A DNA stretch of 64,000 nt. Origin: Aestuariispira insulae (GTDB lineage Bacteria; Pseudomonadota; Alphaproteobacteria; UBA8366; Aestuariispiraceae). Of this stretch, positions 36,019 through 45,793 are shown one piece after another; position 1 is the stretch's first letter; the number at the start of each line of letters is the position of its first letter. Position numbers and translations under genes: made by a program. Where the stretch lies: positions 62,001 through 126,000 of the forward strand of contig NZ_QRDW01000009.1 in assembly GCF_003385955.1 (NCBI RefSeq), given 5' to 3'. The notes below the pieces were generated by a model. It searched no databases. It saw only the letters and a list, made by a program, of their open reading frames with translations, and had not been told where the DNA came from.

Positions 36019-36756
36019 TCAGCTGGCCTGGCCAGCAGCGAAGTTGATCAGGGCACCGGTCAGGACACGGCCGGTGCCCCTTTCCTGGATGATCAAGGCA
36101 CAGCCGCCATCACCGGCCATTTCATCCCGGCTGGCAAAATGGGTCACGGCTTCCCCCCGCCACAGGCCAATCCGCTGCAGGCTGCGCACAACGCGGGCAT
36201 TTTTTAGTTGTTTCCCGCTATTTTCACCCCGTTTCACGGTTGTTTCGTGCAATCCGTCAAACCCGACCAGGGTCAGCACATACTCTCCCTTCAGTTGCGG
36301 AAGACCTGAGATCGCGAGATGGATCTCCCCATTATTCTCACGGAAGCGAATGTCCGGCAGGGTAGCCGATCGTTCATCGCGCATTTGGCGGATCACCTGT
36401 TCGACCTCGTGCCGCCTGGAACCCACCACATGGCGCGCACCATCAATCACCATCTGAGGCGTATAGACATAGCGATCCCCGAGATTCCGGACATAGGCCC
36501 GCTGCCTCTCGGTAAAAGCCGGGTCGGCAAAAGGATCCTGCCATCCGATGTAATCCCAGTAATCCACGTGATATTCCAGCGCAATCACATCATCACGCAT
36601 GGCCAGTTCCTGCAGAAAAGCCTCTGCCGGCGGACAGCTGCTGCAGCCCTGGCTGGTGAATAGCTCAACCACGACCGCGCGTTTTTGATCCGCCTGAACA
36701 GAAGCAGAAATAAAAATGAAAGTCGTGGCAATGAGCGCGCTGATCCGTTTTTTCAT
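36019..36756 (-). CDS. DUF1223 secreted thioredoxin-like protein
   Basis: A 245-aa protein with a signal peptide (MKKRISALIATTFIFISASVQA). The mature part starts VVVELFTSQGCSSCPPAEAFL, where CSSC is a thioredoxin-like CxxC, followed by ALEYHVDYWDYIGWQDPFA and YTPQMVIDG, a signature of DUF1223. It is probably a periplasmic redox protein of unknown partner. The ATG at 36756 begins the signal peptide; the frame extends 23 codons upstream without a leader-like sequence. It is convergent with the YbjQ gene. Confidence 0.88.
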   Translation of the reverse strand: MKKRISALIATTFIFISASVQADQKRAVVVELFTSQGCSSCPPAEAFLQELAMRDDVIALEYHVDYWDYIGWQDPFADPAFTERQRAYVRNLGDRYVYTPQMVIDGARHVVGSRRHEVEQVIRQMRDERSATLPDIRFRENNGEIHLAISGLPQLKGEYVLTLVGFDGLHETTVKRGENSGKQLKNARVVRSLQRIGLWRGEAVTHFASRDEMAGDGGCALIIQERGTGRVLTGALINFAAGQAS

Positions 36757-36893
36757 ACCCTTAAGACCTAACCTTGGTAACTGTTCCACGGCCTCAAAGT
36801 AGAACGGACCGTCAAAGGTCACCAATCAAGGCCCATCAAATAGAAGTGAGGCAATGTGCGCGTTCGGTTTGGGCGGGCCGCAAACAGCCAGTA

Positions 36894-37643
36894 TCATAGC
36901 CCGTATCCGGCCATGATGGATTTCCAAACCGGATCCTCGCGCAGCCGCGCCACCTGTTCCTGAATGAAAATTTTCAAGGCTTCGTCCCGGGTCACCAGGA
37001 AATGCCGCCGATAGGCCGAATGGGGTTTGATGGAAAAATGATAAACGCCGGCCAGGTCACGCCGGACAATGTAATATTTGGCTACAGACATGGGCACGAT
37101 GGCAACATTGGCCCGGCCGACAGCCACCATTTTCATGGCCGACCAAAAGGAGGAAACATCCAGCCGCTCTATCTTTCCACCAGACACCATCACATCGATC
37201 CCGACCAGCCGATGCCCCAATACACTGGCAACCGATTTCCCGGCCAGGGACACCGGCCCTTCATATTCAACCGGCAGGGTTGCCGGCGACAGGATGGCGT
37301 TATTGTCGGTCATGAAACCGCCGGTCCAGAAGGCTACCTCCCTTGGCATATTGGGAAACCATTGTGGATTGACCCAGGGCACAACCAGCGGCATTTCCTG
37401 ATCCAGCATCAGATCCAAGCGTTTGCGCGGCACAACAGTCGGCTTAAAGAGGTACCGGCCATCCGAATGACGACTGAGCATTGCCGCCAATTCATGGGTC
37501 AAGCCAATCCCGGCATCCGCATCCACCACAAAGGGCGGCACATCATGGTAAGTCGGGAAATCAATGATCTGTTCCTCTGCCCAGGCTTGGGCTGACCAAA
37601 ATATATAGATCCAAAGAAACCAAAACTGCCGCTTATCCGCCAT
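36894..37643 (-). CDS. Periplasmic solute-binding protein (family 3-like)
   Basis: A 249-aa protein with a signal peptide (MADKRQFWFLWIYIFWSAQAWA) and a type II periplasmic-binding fold by appearance: DFPTYHDVPPFVVDADAGIGLTHELAAML at the start and SLAGKSVASVLGHRLVGID for the second lobe, ending EDPVWKSIMAGYGL. This resembles the polar amino-acid-binding family or stand-alone relatives. No transporter genes are adjacent, so it may be a stand-alone sensor or binding protein. GAGGATTGT precedes the ATG. Confidence 0.75.
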   Translation of the reverse strand: MADKRQFWFLWIYIFWSAQAWAEEQIIDFPTYHDVPPFVVDADAGIGLTHELAAMLSRHSDGRYLFKPTVVPRKRLDLMLDQEMPLVVPWVNPQWFPNMPREVAFWTGGFMTDNNAILSPATLPVEYEGPVSLAGKSVASVLGHRLVGIDVMVSGGKIERLDVSSFWSAMKMVAVGRANVAIVPMSVAKYYIVRRDLAGVYHFSIKPHSAYRRHFLVTRDEALKIFIQEQVARLREDPVWKSIMAGYGL

Positions 37644-37717
37644 ACAATCCTCGAGACCGGGTCAATCCGATAAGAGGCTAACAGTAAATGGATAATAAGC
37701 TGCTAACAGAAGGAAAT

Positions 37718-37747
37718 AGAAAAAGCAGGACCAAACCGTCCTGCTTT
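37718..37747 (-). terminator. Terminator after aconitase
   Basis: On the minus strand AAAGCAGGAC / GTCCTGCTTT form a perfect 10-bp stem with a 6-base loop and a following T-rich run (TTTTTC), 33 bases past the acnA stop. Confidence 0.9.
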
Positions 37748-37780
37748 CCCATGAAGCCGGGTCGAGAGAGCCAACCGGGC

Positions 37781-40459
37781 TCAGTCTTGCAGGATGGACC
37801 TCAACACATATTGGAGAATACCACCATGACGATAATAATCCACCTCGTCCAAAGTATCGATCCGGCACAAAAGCTCAATTGTCTGGCTTGAGCCATCAGC
37901 CCGGTTGATCACACATTGAACATCCATGCGTGGTTTCAATTCCTGCTCAATACCCAGGATATCAAAACTCTCGGAACCATCCAGGCCCAGGCTGGCCGCA
38001 TTTTCCCCGTTTGTGAATTGCAGCGGCAATACGCCCATGCCCACCAGGTTGGACCGGTGGATCCGCTCGAAGCTTTCAACAATCACCGCCCTGATACCCA
38101 GCAGCCTGGTCCCCTTGGCCGCCCAGTCACGGCTTGAACCGGTGCCATATTCCTTGCCACCGATCACCACCAGGGGCACACCGTCGGCCTGATATTTCAT
38201 GGCCGCATCATAAATCGGCATGATCTCGCCCTGGTATCTGGAAAATCCGCCCTCGGTGCCTTGCGCCAGCTGGTTCCGGATCCTGATATTCGCGAAGGTG
38301 CCGCGCATCATGATTTCATGATTGCCACGCCTAGAGCCATAGGAGTTGAAATCTTCGGGCCGGACCTGGCGTTCCAGCAGATATTGTCCGGCGGGGGTAT
38401 CCTTTCGGAAAGAGCCCGCCGGGGAAATATGATCGGTGGTGATGGAATCGCCCAGCAATGCCAGCACCCTGGCCCCTTTCACATCAGAGAGCGGCTCGGG
38501 TTCCGGGGACATATCCTGAAAGAAAGGCGGATGCTGGACATAGGTTGAGCTCTCGTCCCAATCATAGGTCTGCCCCTCAGCCACCTGAATGTCCCGCCAT
38601 TGCTTCGGCCCTTCGGACACATTGGCATAGCGGCTCTGGAACATCTCAGGGGTCAGGGATTGTGCGATCACCTCCTGAATCTCGCGATTCGACGGCCAGA
38701 TATCCTTCAGATATACCGGCGTGCCGGACGGATCGGTTCCGATCGGCTCCCTGGTGATATCGATCTTCATATTGCCGGCGATCGCATAGGCCACCACCAG
38801 AGGCGGCGAGGCCAGGTAATTGCCGCGGGTATGGGGGCTGACACGGCCCTCGAAATTCCGGTTGCCCGACAAAACCGACGCCACGACCAGATCCCCATCT
38901 TCCACCGCCTTGGCAATAGGGCCCGGTAAAGGACCTGAATTACCAATACAGGTGGTGCAGCCATAGCCAACCAGATCGAACCCTAATGCATCCAAATCAT
39001 CCTGCAAGCCAGCGGCTTCAAGATAATCCGTCACCACCTGGGAACCTGGCGCCAGCGAGGTCTTAACCCAGGGTTTGACGGAGAGCCCTCGTTCACGTGC
39101 CTTCTTCGCCACAAGACCGGCTGCCACCAAAACGGACGGGTTCGAGGTATTGGTGCAGGATGTGATCGCGGCAATCACGACGGCACCATCTTCCAACACC
39201 CAGTCGGCCCCGTCCACGACATGGGTCTTGTCCACATGACCATAATCCCGCGCCACTTCGGCGAATGCTGGCGCGGCATTGCTGAGCGCCACACGATCCT
39301 GCGGGCGTTTCGGGCCTGCCAGCGAGGGTTCCACTTGATCCAGATCCAGTTCCAGCATATCGGTGAAGACCGGATCGGGTGTATCGGCATCGCGCCACAT
39401 GCCCTGCGCCTTGGCATAGGCTTCGACCAGCGCCACCTGATCCCGGTCGCGGCCGGTGAACTCCAGATAGCGCAATGTTTCTTTATCCACCGGGAAAATG
39501 CCACAGGTTGCGCCATATTCCGGGGCCATATTGGCTATCGTCGCCCGGTCCGCCAGGCTGAGATTGTCGAGGCCGGGGCCGAAAAACTCGACAAATTTGC
39601 CAACCACGCCCTTTTTGCGCAGCATCTCGACCACCATCAAGACCAGATCGGTTGCGGTCATGCCTTCGCGCATCCGCCCCGTCAGCTTGAACCCGATCAC
39701 CTCGGGGATCAGCATGGAGACCGGCTGGCCCAGCATTGCGGCTTCCGCTTCAATCCCGCCAACCCCCCAGCCCAGAACGCCAAGGCCATTGACCATGGTG
39801 GTGTGGGAATCGGTACCAACAAGCGTGTCGGGATAGGCGACCGTGCGCCCGGATCCATCCTTTTCCTCAGATGACCAAATGGTGCGCGCCAGATATTCCA
39901 CATTCACCTGATGGCAGATGCCGGTGCCCGGCGGCACAACCCGGAAATTGTCAAACGCGGTCTGGCCCCAGCGCAGGAAACTGTATCGCTCCCCATTGCG
40001 TTTAAATTCCAACTCTTCATTCTTGGCAAACGCATCGGGCGTGCCGAAATAGTCTACCATGACGGAATGATCGATCACCAGATCCACCGGTGAAAGCGGG
40101 TTGATCTTTTCCGGATCTCCCCCCATCGCCACCATGGCGGACCGCATGGCCGCCAGGTCCACGACCGCCGGGACACCGGTAAAATCCTGCATCAGGACCC
40201 GGGCCGGGCGATAGGCGATTTCATGATCGGATTTTTTATCCCGTAGCCAGTCGGCCAGCGCCCGGGCATCTTCGGTTGTGACTGTCTTCCCGTCTTCAAA
40301 CCGAAGCATATTTTCCAGCAGCACCTTCAGTGAAAAAGGCAGCCGATCGATATCACCAATCACCGCGGAAGCGGCTTCCAGCGAAAAAAAATCATATTCT
40401 TTTCCGCCAACGTGAAGCGTGCGGCGAGTGTTCAAACTGTCCTGGCCCGTCATTGTCAT
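37781..40459 (-). CDS. acnA: Aconitate hydratase A
   Basis: An 892-aa [4Fe-4S] enzyme of the TCA cycle that interconverts citrate and isocitrate in the cytoplasm; it is an IRP/AcnA-type protein by length and sequence. Cluster-ligand cysteines are visible in [11 protein letters not shown] near residue 435 and [10 protein letters not shown] near 500. The active-site region includes [21 protein letters not shown], and the C-terminal domain [21 protein letters not shown] and [11 protein letters not shown]. The ATG at 40459 follows AAGGAG. The frame is open 10 codons further without support. Confidence 0.97.
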   Translation of the reverse strand: MTMTGQDSLNTRRTLHVGGKEYDFFSLEAASAVIGDIDRLPFSLKVLLENMLRFEDGKTVTTEDARALADWLRDKKSDHEIAYRPARVLMQDFTGVPAVVDLAAMRSAMVAMGGDPEKINPLSPVDLVIDHSVMVDYFGTPDAFAKNEELEFKRNGERYSFLRWGQTAFDNFRVVPPGTGICHQVNVEYLARTIWSSEEKDGSGRTVAYPDTLVGTDSHTTMVNGLGVLGWGVGGIEAEAAMLGQPVSMLIPEVIGFKLTGRMREGMTATDLVLMVVEMLRKKGVVGKFVEFFGPGLDNLSLADRATIANMAPEYGATCGIFPVDKETLRYLEFTGRDRDQVALVEAYAKAQGMWRDADTPDPVFTDMLELDLDQVEPSLAGPKRPQDRVALSNAAPAFAEVARDYGHVDKTHVVDGADWVLEDGAVVIAAITSCTNTSNPSVLVAAGLVAKKARERGLSVKPWVKTSLAPGSQVVTDYLEAAGLQDDLDALGFDLVGYGCTTCIGNSGPLPGPIAKAVEDGDLVVASVLSGNRNFEGRVSPHTRGNYLASPPLVVAYAIAGNMKIDITREPIGTDPSGTPVYLKDIWPSNREIQEVIAQSLTPEMFQSRYANVSEGPKQWRDIQVAEGQTYDWDESSTYVQHPPFFQDMSPEPEPLSDVKGARVLALLGDSITTDHISPAGSFRKDTPAGQYLLERQVRPEDFNSYGSRRGNHEIMMRGTFANIRIRNQLAQGTEGGFSRYQGEIMPIYDAAMKYQADGVPLVVIGGKEYGTGSSRDWAAKGTRLLGIRAVIVESFERIHRSNLVGMGVLPLQFTNGENAASLGLDGSESFDILGIEQELKPRMDVQCVINRADGSSQTIELLCRIDTLDEVDYYRHGGILQYVLRSILQD

Positions 40460-40720
40460 GGATCCTGCTCCTTGATTATTCCCCCTCACCGAACAGGCCG
40501 ACGCATTTGCCCCCGGCGTATCGGATCAGTTTATCTTCATATTGAAAGTCTTAGACGATTGTTCAAGCTTTCCCAGTCTAATGCGTACACCCGCCCATTT
40601 CTTCCTTGGCTGGAAAACCTTACCACAACAATGGGTAAAGGAACGGTTCGGCTTGCAGGAATTTTTAGCCTCGGCCAGAATGATCCCCCGCAACCCGTCC
40701 CCTGATCAGGAGCAGAATTC

Positions 40721-41446
40721 TTGTTTTTGCTGGCAAACACCCGTGAACATCTCTTGCCCCATCTGCCCAAACAGGCGGAAATTGCAGAGATTGGCGTCAA
40801 TCTCGGCGAGTTTTCCCGCTTGATCCTGGATCAATGTGCACCGTCAACACTGCATCTGATCGATCCGTGGGAATTATCCACCGCCGATGACGATTATGCC
40901 CAGGCAGAGGGGAAAGCCCCTGAAACCGAACAGGCCGAAGCCCGCTATGAAACCGTGATGGCAATGTTCGCCAAGGAACGGGAACAAGACCAGGTCAGCA
41001 TTCATCGTGCCTATTCCGATAAGGCGGCGGACGATTTTGCCGATGAAAGCCTGGACTGGATCTATATCGACGGTAATCACACCTATGAATATGTCCGGCA
41101 GGATTTGGAAACTTATCTGCCGAAACTAAAACCGGACGGGCTGATTTTGGGCCATGATTATGCGCGCAACAGCCTGGCCCGAAAATATGGTTTTGGCGTG
41201 GTCGAAGCGGTCAATGAATTTTGCCAGACCCACCCCGTAGAATTCCTGTTTCTCACTTTCGAACCCTTCCCGACCTTTGTACTGGCAAAAGATATCAACG
41301 CGCCCGCCACGCAAAAGGTCATGGCCAATGTTCTTTATCATCTAACCCCGGCCATTCAGATCAGAAATTTCGAAAAGATGGATTACGACCAGTTGGAAAT
41401 TGATTTTGGCGACAGCCGTTACCGGTCCCTGATTTCTGTCGGCTGA
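40721..41446 (+). CDS. Class I SAM-dependent methyltransferase (Methyltransf_24-like), TTG start
   Basis: A 241-aa soluble protein. AEIGVNLGEFSRLIL is the SAM-binding motif I; LHLIDPW, DWIYIDGNHTYEYVRQDLE and LKPDGLILGHDY are typical of the Methyltransf_24 family, which acts on sugars, nucleotides or other small acceptors. The start is TTG at 40721, with AGGAG 9 bases upstream; no ATG is near, and the paralog at 42168 begins with the equivalent codon as ATG. Both proteins have equal length, and well over half their residues match by eye. The natural acceptor is unknown. It is probably co-transcribed with the next two genes. Confidence 0.82.
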   Translation: MFLLANTREHLLPHLPKQAEIAEIGVNLGEFSRLILDQCAPSTLHLIDPWELSTADDDYAQAEGKAPETEQAEARYETVMAMFAKEREQDQVSIHRAYSDKAADDFADESLDWIYIDGNHTYEYVRQDLETYLPKLKPDGLILGHDYARNSLARKYGFGVVEAVNEFCQTHPVEFLFLTFEPFPTFVLAKDINAPATQKVMANVLYHLTPAIQIRNFEKMDYDQLEIDFGDSRYRSLISVG

Positions 41447-41556
41447 CCGGTTTCATGCCTGTCACAAGGTCGCCGTTAACAGAATTTGAATGAAATCAGG
41501 ATAATATCCCTAATTGGTGAGCCCCCGTTTCCAAGAATCATAGACGGCTGAAATAC

Positions 41557-42051
41557 ATGCGCCCAGATCCGCTCGACAATGTTCAGATCATGCTTTTCGA
41601 TCCCGACCGTAACAGCGCCAGCGTAACCAAGCTGGCCATGCAGCAGGCGGGCATCAATCTGGCAAAACATGCCAAGGAAGAGGCTGAAGCCCTTGAATCG
41701 CATGAAGCCTCGCCCTTCCAGATTATCCTGGTCGAAATGACCGATGAATTTTGCGAGCTTGGCGCTGCTTTCATCCGGGCCCTGCGCTCCCTGCCAAAAG
41801 AACAGGAGCCACCGCCCAAGGTTGCCACCCTACTAGGTCACGGAACCGAGGAAGCCTTAAGAACAAGCATTGCGGTTGGGGCCGATTCCGCCTGGGTGAA
41901 GCCGCTTTCCGCCATCAAACTGCGCAAACAGCTGGAACATCTTTTGGCCGCAACCGTTCCTTATTATCAGGCTGAGGAGTATTTCGGCCCGGACCGGCGA
42001 CGCGTCCCCGATGATCATGAATATGACGGCACCGAACGCCGAACAGACTGA
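41557..42051 (+). CDS. Receiver-like protein with Glu at the phosphoacceptor position
   Basis: A 164-aa protein with a CheY-like pattern: IMLFDPDRNSASVTKLAMQQAG at the start, IILVEMTDEF near residue 52 where the usual phosphoacceptor Asp is Glu, a strand VATLLGH without the usual Thr/Ser, and AWVKPLSAIKL with the conserved Lys. The C-terminal ~30 residues end in GPDRRR...TERR, a basic tail also seen in other alphaproteobacterial receivers. Glu at this site may mimic phosphorylation or make it a pseudo-receiver. It has no output domain and sits between two paralogous methyltransferase genes. Confidence 0.72.
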   Translation: MRPDPLDNVQIMLFDPDRNSASVTKLAMQQAGINLAKHAKEEAEALESHEASPFQIILVEMTDEFCELGAAFIRALRSLPKEQEPPPKVATLLGHGTEEALRTSIAVGADSAWVKPLSAIKLRKQLEHLLAATVPYYQAEEYFGPDRRRVPDDHEYDGTERRTD

Positions 42052-42167
42052 TCGCTGAGATTTTTTCTGCCCATCCATAACGTCTCCGGCCCCGGCTTGA
42101 TTTACAGGCCGGAAAAAAAAGATGTAGTGTGAATCAGAAAATACCGTATCCGACCTTTGGAGATCCG

Positions 42168-42893
42168 ATGTTCCTGCTGGCCAATTTCCGAGAACAGCTT
42201 CTGCCCTTCTTGCCCAAGAATGCCCATATCGCCGAAGTGGGTGTCAATATGGCCGATCTGTCGCGGAAGATCCTGGATCAATGCGCACCGGCAAAACTGC
42301 ATCTGATTGATCCCTGGGAACTGTCCGGGGCGGATGACGATTATGCCGCCAATATCGGCCATGAAGCGCGGACTGAGAATGCGGAAGAACGTTATGAACA
42401 TGTGGTCAAAACGGTCGGCCCGGAGATGGAGGCTGGCGTGGTAAAGATCCACCGGGCCTATTCTCATGATGCAATAGACAATTTTGAAGATGAAAGCCTG
42501 GACTGGGTCTATATTGATGCCAACCATCAATATGAATATGTCAAAAAAGACCTGGAAATGTTCCTGCCCAAACTAAAGCCCGACGGGCTGATCCTGGGCC
42601 ATGACTATGCCAATAATGAAATGTCGCGCAAATATGGGTTCGGCGTTGTCGAGGCGGTCAATGAGTTTTGCAGCGAACAGAATCTCGATTTCATGTGCCT
42701 GACCTTTGATCCTTTCCCGACCTATGTTCTGGCGAAAGATCCGGCCAGTGCCAAAGCCCAGCAATTCCTGGCCAATGTGCTCTATCATCTGACACCGGCG
42801 ATCCGGATCGAGAATTTTTCCGCCAAGAAATACCAGCAGGTCGTGGTTGATTTTGGCGGCGGCACCCACCGCACCATCATTTCGGTTGATTGA
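42168..42893 (+). CDS. Class I SAM-dependent methyltransferase, paralog of the 40721 gene
   Basis: A 241-aa protein with the same organisation as the gene 1.4 kb upstream: AEVGVNMADLSRKIL (SAM motif), LHLIDPWELSGADDDY, DWVYIDANHQYEYVKKDLE, LKPDGLILGHDY and a nearly identical KYGFGVVEAVNEFC. It begins at the ATG at 42168 with GGAG at 7 bases; an earlier GTG at 42129 is in frame but unsupported. The pair clearly arose by tandem duplication, and the receiver-like gene lies between the copies. Divergence in the middle (residues 60-85) may alter the acceptor. Confidence 0.82.
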   Translation: MFLLANFREQLLPFLPKNAHIAEVGVNMADLSRKILDQCAPAKLHLIDPWELSGADDDYAANIGHEARTENAEERYEHVVKTVGPEMEAGVVKIHRAYSHDAIDNFEDESLDWVYIDANHQYEYVKKDLEMFLPKLKPDGLILGHDYANNEMSRKYGFGVVEAVNEFCSEQNLDFMCLTFDPFPTYVLAKDPASAKAQQFLANVLYHLTPAIRIENFSAKKYQQVVVDFGGGTHRTIISVD

Positions 42894-42917
42894 TCAAACC
42901 CCGCCCCAAGCGGTCGG

Positions 42918-43655
42918 TCACTTCAGATACATGTCCTGAATAGGCAATTGGAACCCGCTCTGCTGTTCGCGCTTGCGGGCCAGACACACCAGATCCAGGC
43001 CACCAGAAAGGTTTTTGAAGCTGTCTGTTGCATAAAATTGGTGATGGGCCTTGTCTTGGATATTGTAGACTTGAACCGAGGACCAGTCGCCGACACCGTT
43101 TGTCCAATGGAAAAACGCCATGGCCACGACCTCCATGCCGTTGGCATCATAAATTCCCCGCAGAAAGGTTGGATTGACCTGGTAAAAGCCTTCATTCACA
43201 TAGCCGTTGCAAGGCAGATGGTGAATCACATGCCCGCCAACCGCCAGCATATCAATGATATGAGCATAGGCCTGGACAATATTGATGACATGTTCCGTGG
43301 TGCCACCATCATAAATTAAGTCAAAACCACCTTTCATCCCCTCAGGCAGCACCGGATTATTCAGATCGAAAACAATCTCCGCCCCCTCGTCCGGGCGAAC
43401 ATCCATGCTTTTGACATCCCCGCAGCCGAGCAACCGGAAATAAGATTCCGCGGCAATCAGGCTGGGGTGGAACACGGACGCTTCCGGTGAGATGCCGTCT
43501 TTCACCTGATATCCGCTTCCTTCAAGAATAGAAGGCACTTCATCAGGTCCGAAGCGGCAGAACTGACGGCCCAGCATCAGCATCCTGGCCTGATCATAAA
43601 TATCCTGACTGAAAATATGCGCCATTGCGCGTGCCGCCTGAATTTCTATACCCAT
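42918..43655 (-). CDS. Methyltransferase-like protein of a surface-glycan type cluster
   Basis: A 245-aa soluble protein resembling SAM-dependent methyltransferases: SMDVRPDEGAEIVFDLNNPV (acidic loop), FDLIYDGGTTEHVINIVQAY, and MLAVGGHVIHHLPCNGYVNEGFYQVNPTFL. I recall the GGTTEHV pattern from methyltransferase-like genes in capsule and O-antigen clusters. The glycine-rich motif I is not obvious, so the ascription is moderate. It is followed on the same strand by a PIG-L deacetylase and a glycosyltransferase-like gene, consistent with modification of a glycan. Confidence 0.6.
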   Translation of the reverse strand: MGIEIQAARAMAHIFSQDIYDQARMLMLGRQFCRFGPDEVPSILEGSGYQVKDGISPEASVFHPSLIAAESYFRLLGCGDVKSMDVRPDEGAEIVFDLNNPVLPEGMKGGFDLIYDGGTTEHVINIVQAYAHIIDMLAVGGHVIHHLPCNGYVNEGFYQVNPTFLRGIYDANGMEVVAMAFFHWTNGVGDWSSVQVYNIQDKAHHQFYATDSFKNLSGGLDLVCLARKREQQSGFQLPIQDMYLK

Positions 43656-43683
43656 CAGCCCATCCGTCTCTTATTTGTTTTTT

Positions 43684-44433
43684 TCATGCCGCCTGCCATT
43701 CGATCCGCCAATAGGCCTCACCGCCAATCTCTGCTGTTTGTTTTTCGATGAGCGCGCCGGTATCACCCTGCATTTGGGAAGGGTAACATGCCGCGCCGGC
43801 CTGTTTGGCCGCCTGGATGTCCGGTGTGGAAAATACATACGGGCAGGGCCGAAATCCCAAGGCATTGCCCATCGGGGCCAGATAATCCGCCACCTCATTT
43901 GGCAACAACCGCGCCGCATAGGGAAGATCCTCATAAAGATATAGTTCAACACCGGTATGGCGTGACAAGGCAAGCGCCGCATCCCGGACCAGAAGATGAT
44001 CCACATGATTGCCAATCCCAACCGGGGCCAGCAGGATCACCCGATCCGCCATCTTTGCCATGACCGCCTGCAGAAGAGGCGGCATCAGCGCCTGATCCCC
44101 ATCATCATATTGGCCCGAAAGGATCTCGGCAAAACCGGCCTTGCGCATATAGGCCTCTTCAAAACCTTCCCAGGAAACCTGACAGCCGCCCCCCAGCCAT
44201 GTGACAAAGGTATCATCTTCCCGCATGCGCAAAGCGGTCACCACATCCGCATCTGCCTGCGGGTCGGACGGATCATAGTTGGACCGTGAAAATATTGTCT
44301 GGATCAGGCAGGGCATTTGCTGACGGGCCACATGGGCAAGCAACCCCGCGCAGGAAAACCCCGCGTCATCGGAATGCGGGGACAGGACCTGAAGACCCTG
44401 CCACAGGCCGATATCAAGTGTTTCGCGTTTCAA
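43684..44433 (-). CDS. PIG-L family deacetylase
   Basis: A 249-aa zinc-dependent de-N-acetylase of the PIG-L/LmbE family. The metal motif PHSDDAGFSCAG (PHxDD variant) lies near residue 19, and a second motif NHVDHLLVRDAAL near 145 supplies the distal His. These enzymes remove acetyl groups from N-acetylglucosamine-like sugars. The gene starts inside the end of the previous (upstream) gene by the 4-base overlap ATGA, so it is translationally coupled to the glycosyltransferase-like gene. The substrate is probably a cell-surface or protein-linked sugar, by context. Confidence 0.85.
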   Translation of the reverse strand: MKRETLDIGLWQGLQVLSPHSDDAGFSCAGLLAHVARQQMPCLIQTIFSRSNYDPSDPQADADVVTALRMREDDTFVTWLGGGCQVSWEGFEEAYMRKAGFAEILSGQYDDGDQALMPPLLQAVMAKMADRVILLAPVGIGNHVDHLLVRDAALALSRHTGVELYLYEDLPYAARLLPNEVADYLAPMGNALGFRPCPYVFSTPDIQAAKQAGAACYPSQMQGDTGALIEKQTAEIGGEAYWRIEWQAA

Positions 44434-45611
44434 TGCCCCACCTCCAACCCATCGTCCGCATCACGGCGGAAGCGGTGTTTTTCCTCCCGGCTGCCAGCGG
44501 ACTGAAAATAATCATCAAACCGGAAACCATCCAGATAACAAAGCGGTTTAATGGAAATATCCCCGGTCCGGCCGACCATGTCATTGACCGTCATCAACAG
44601 AGCGGATTGATCCACAAACCAGCCACTCTCAGGCAGAAGGCGCAACAGGAAATCCGTCAGGCATTCCAGAAATCGGCCCGCCTCCGGCCCAGCGCGCAAG
44701 AAAACGAAAGCCGCCTGATATTTCAGCCAGGGCAGAATAAGACCGCTATCAAACAGACCGACATCGGCCTCCGTCAACATTTCCTGCAATTTTCCAAGAT
44801 CACTGACACGGTCGATATCCACATCCAAGATCATCAGATCGCGGCCAAAAGCCTGCCGGATTGCGCCCGCTCGCAAGAATCGCATGCTGGCATAATAGGT
44901 GCTGGATCGCCAGGAACCGGTGTTTTCGACTGTGACACTGACCCCCGGCCCGGCCAGGGCCGCAAGCTGTTGCCGCTGGTCATCCGTCGGGTCCGCGATA
45001 TGGAGATGAACCCAGCCATGGGCACGAATAGCTTCTATAAAACGGGTGCCGAAACGATCGAAATACCGTCCGTCGCAAGAGGCCAGAAAAACCGGCCCCT
45101 GCTCCTCATCCACCGAATCCGGTTGCGGCCCCGGCAGCCATTGCAGCTCCGGCAATGGATCCTGGCGTGGTTCCCGGGGATTGAACAAGACCGCCAGATT
45201 TCGACTTTCCGCCAAATGCGGGATCGCCGCAAAAAGCGGTCCATGATCAGATGCCGCCGCATCAATGCGTTGCCAGCGGGCCAGACCGGTTTCATAGGCA
45301 CCCCGGGCAATCTCCTGACAGCCCGCAAAGAATGCCAGAACCAGTTCAACGGATCTTTCCCATCCGCCGGCATCCACCATCGCCGGCAGGGCCTGCAACA
45401 ATGTCGGATTGTCCTTGGCATAGGTGGAATAAACCGTCTGGAACAGCAAAAGAGCGGCATCCTGGAACAGCTGCTGGCGCAGCGCGCACACTTCCGTCAG
45501 CAGAACACGGTCCTGTTGCGCGATCGCAAATAACATCAGCCGGACCCAGTTTTCCGCATCCTGCGGCTGGGTTTGCACTTTTTCCAGCAGATGCTCCAAT
45601 TGTTGCTGCAT
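44430..45611 (-). CDS. Putative glycosyltransferase, TPR-like N-terminus
   Basis: A 393-aa soluble protein. Residues 1-125 are helical with an EHLLEKVQTQPQDAENWVRL start reminiscent of TPR repeats. Residues ~165-385 resemble a nucleotide-diphospho-sugar transferase: FLASCDGRYFDRFG, YYASMRFLRAG, then DLMILDVDIDRV, a DxD motif, and FVDQSALLM, as in GT-A glycosyltransferases with a conserved acidic residue. The ATG at 45611 is preferred over a TTG one codon earlier. It overlaps the deacetylase gene by 4 bases. Donor and acceptor are unknown; the ascription is inferred from motifs. Confidence 0.6.
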   Translation of the reverse strand: MQQQLEHLLEKVQTQPQDAENWVRLMLFAIAQQDRVLLTEVCALRQQLFQDAALLLFQTVYSTYAKDNPTLLQALPAMVDAGGWERSVELVLAFFAGCQEIARGAYETGLARWQRIDAAASDHGPLFAAIPHLAESRNLAVLFNPREPRQDPLPELQWLPGPQPDSVDEEQGPVFLASCDGRYFDRFGTRFIEAIRAHGWVHLHIADPTDDQRQQLAALAGPGVSVTVENTGSWRSSTYYASMRFLRAGAIRQAFGRDLMILDVDIDRVSDLGKLQEMLTEADVGLFDSGLILPWLKYQAAFVFLRAGPEAGRFLECLTDFLLRLLPESGWFVDQSALLMTVNDMVGRTGDISIKPLCYLDGFRFDDYFQSAGSREEKHRFRRDADDGLEVGH

Positions 45612-45793
45612 CAATTTCTGTCCAGATACTTCAAAGGCTTATCCACTCTACAATCCGCCAGGGGCGAAGCAAAAGGGAATATTCTGACGGATTGCCCCCT
45701 TCCGACACCAGATCAACCGTGAGATTGGATTTGATCCGCATTTGGTGCATCGTTACCATTCTTGGAAACGACCATAACCGGAAGCCCGCCACC

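Noticed and set aside
44286-45533. A 415-codon plus-strand frame opposite the PIG-L and glycosyltransferase genes
   Set aside because: Translation rich in Arg, Gln, Pro and His; the opposite strand has clear motifs and an ATGA overlap.
40721-45611. Genomic island or mobile element
   Set aside because: No integrase, transposase, tRNA or flanking direct repeats are visible, and base composition looks like its surroundings.
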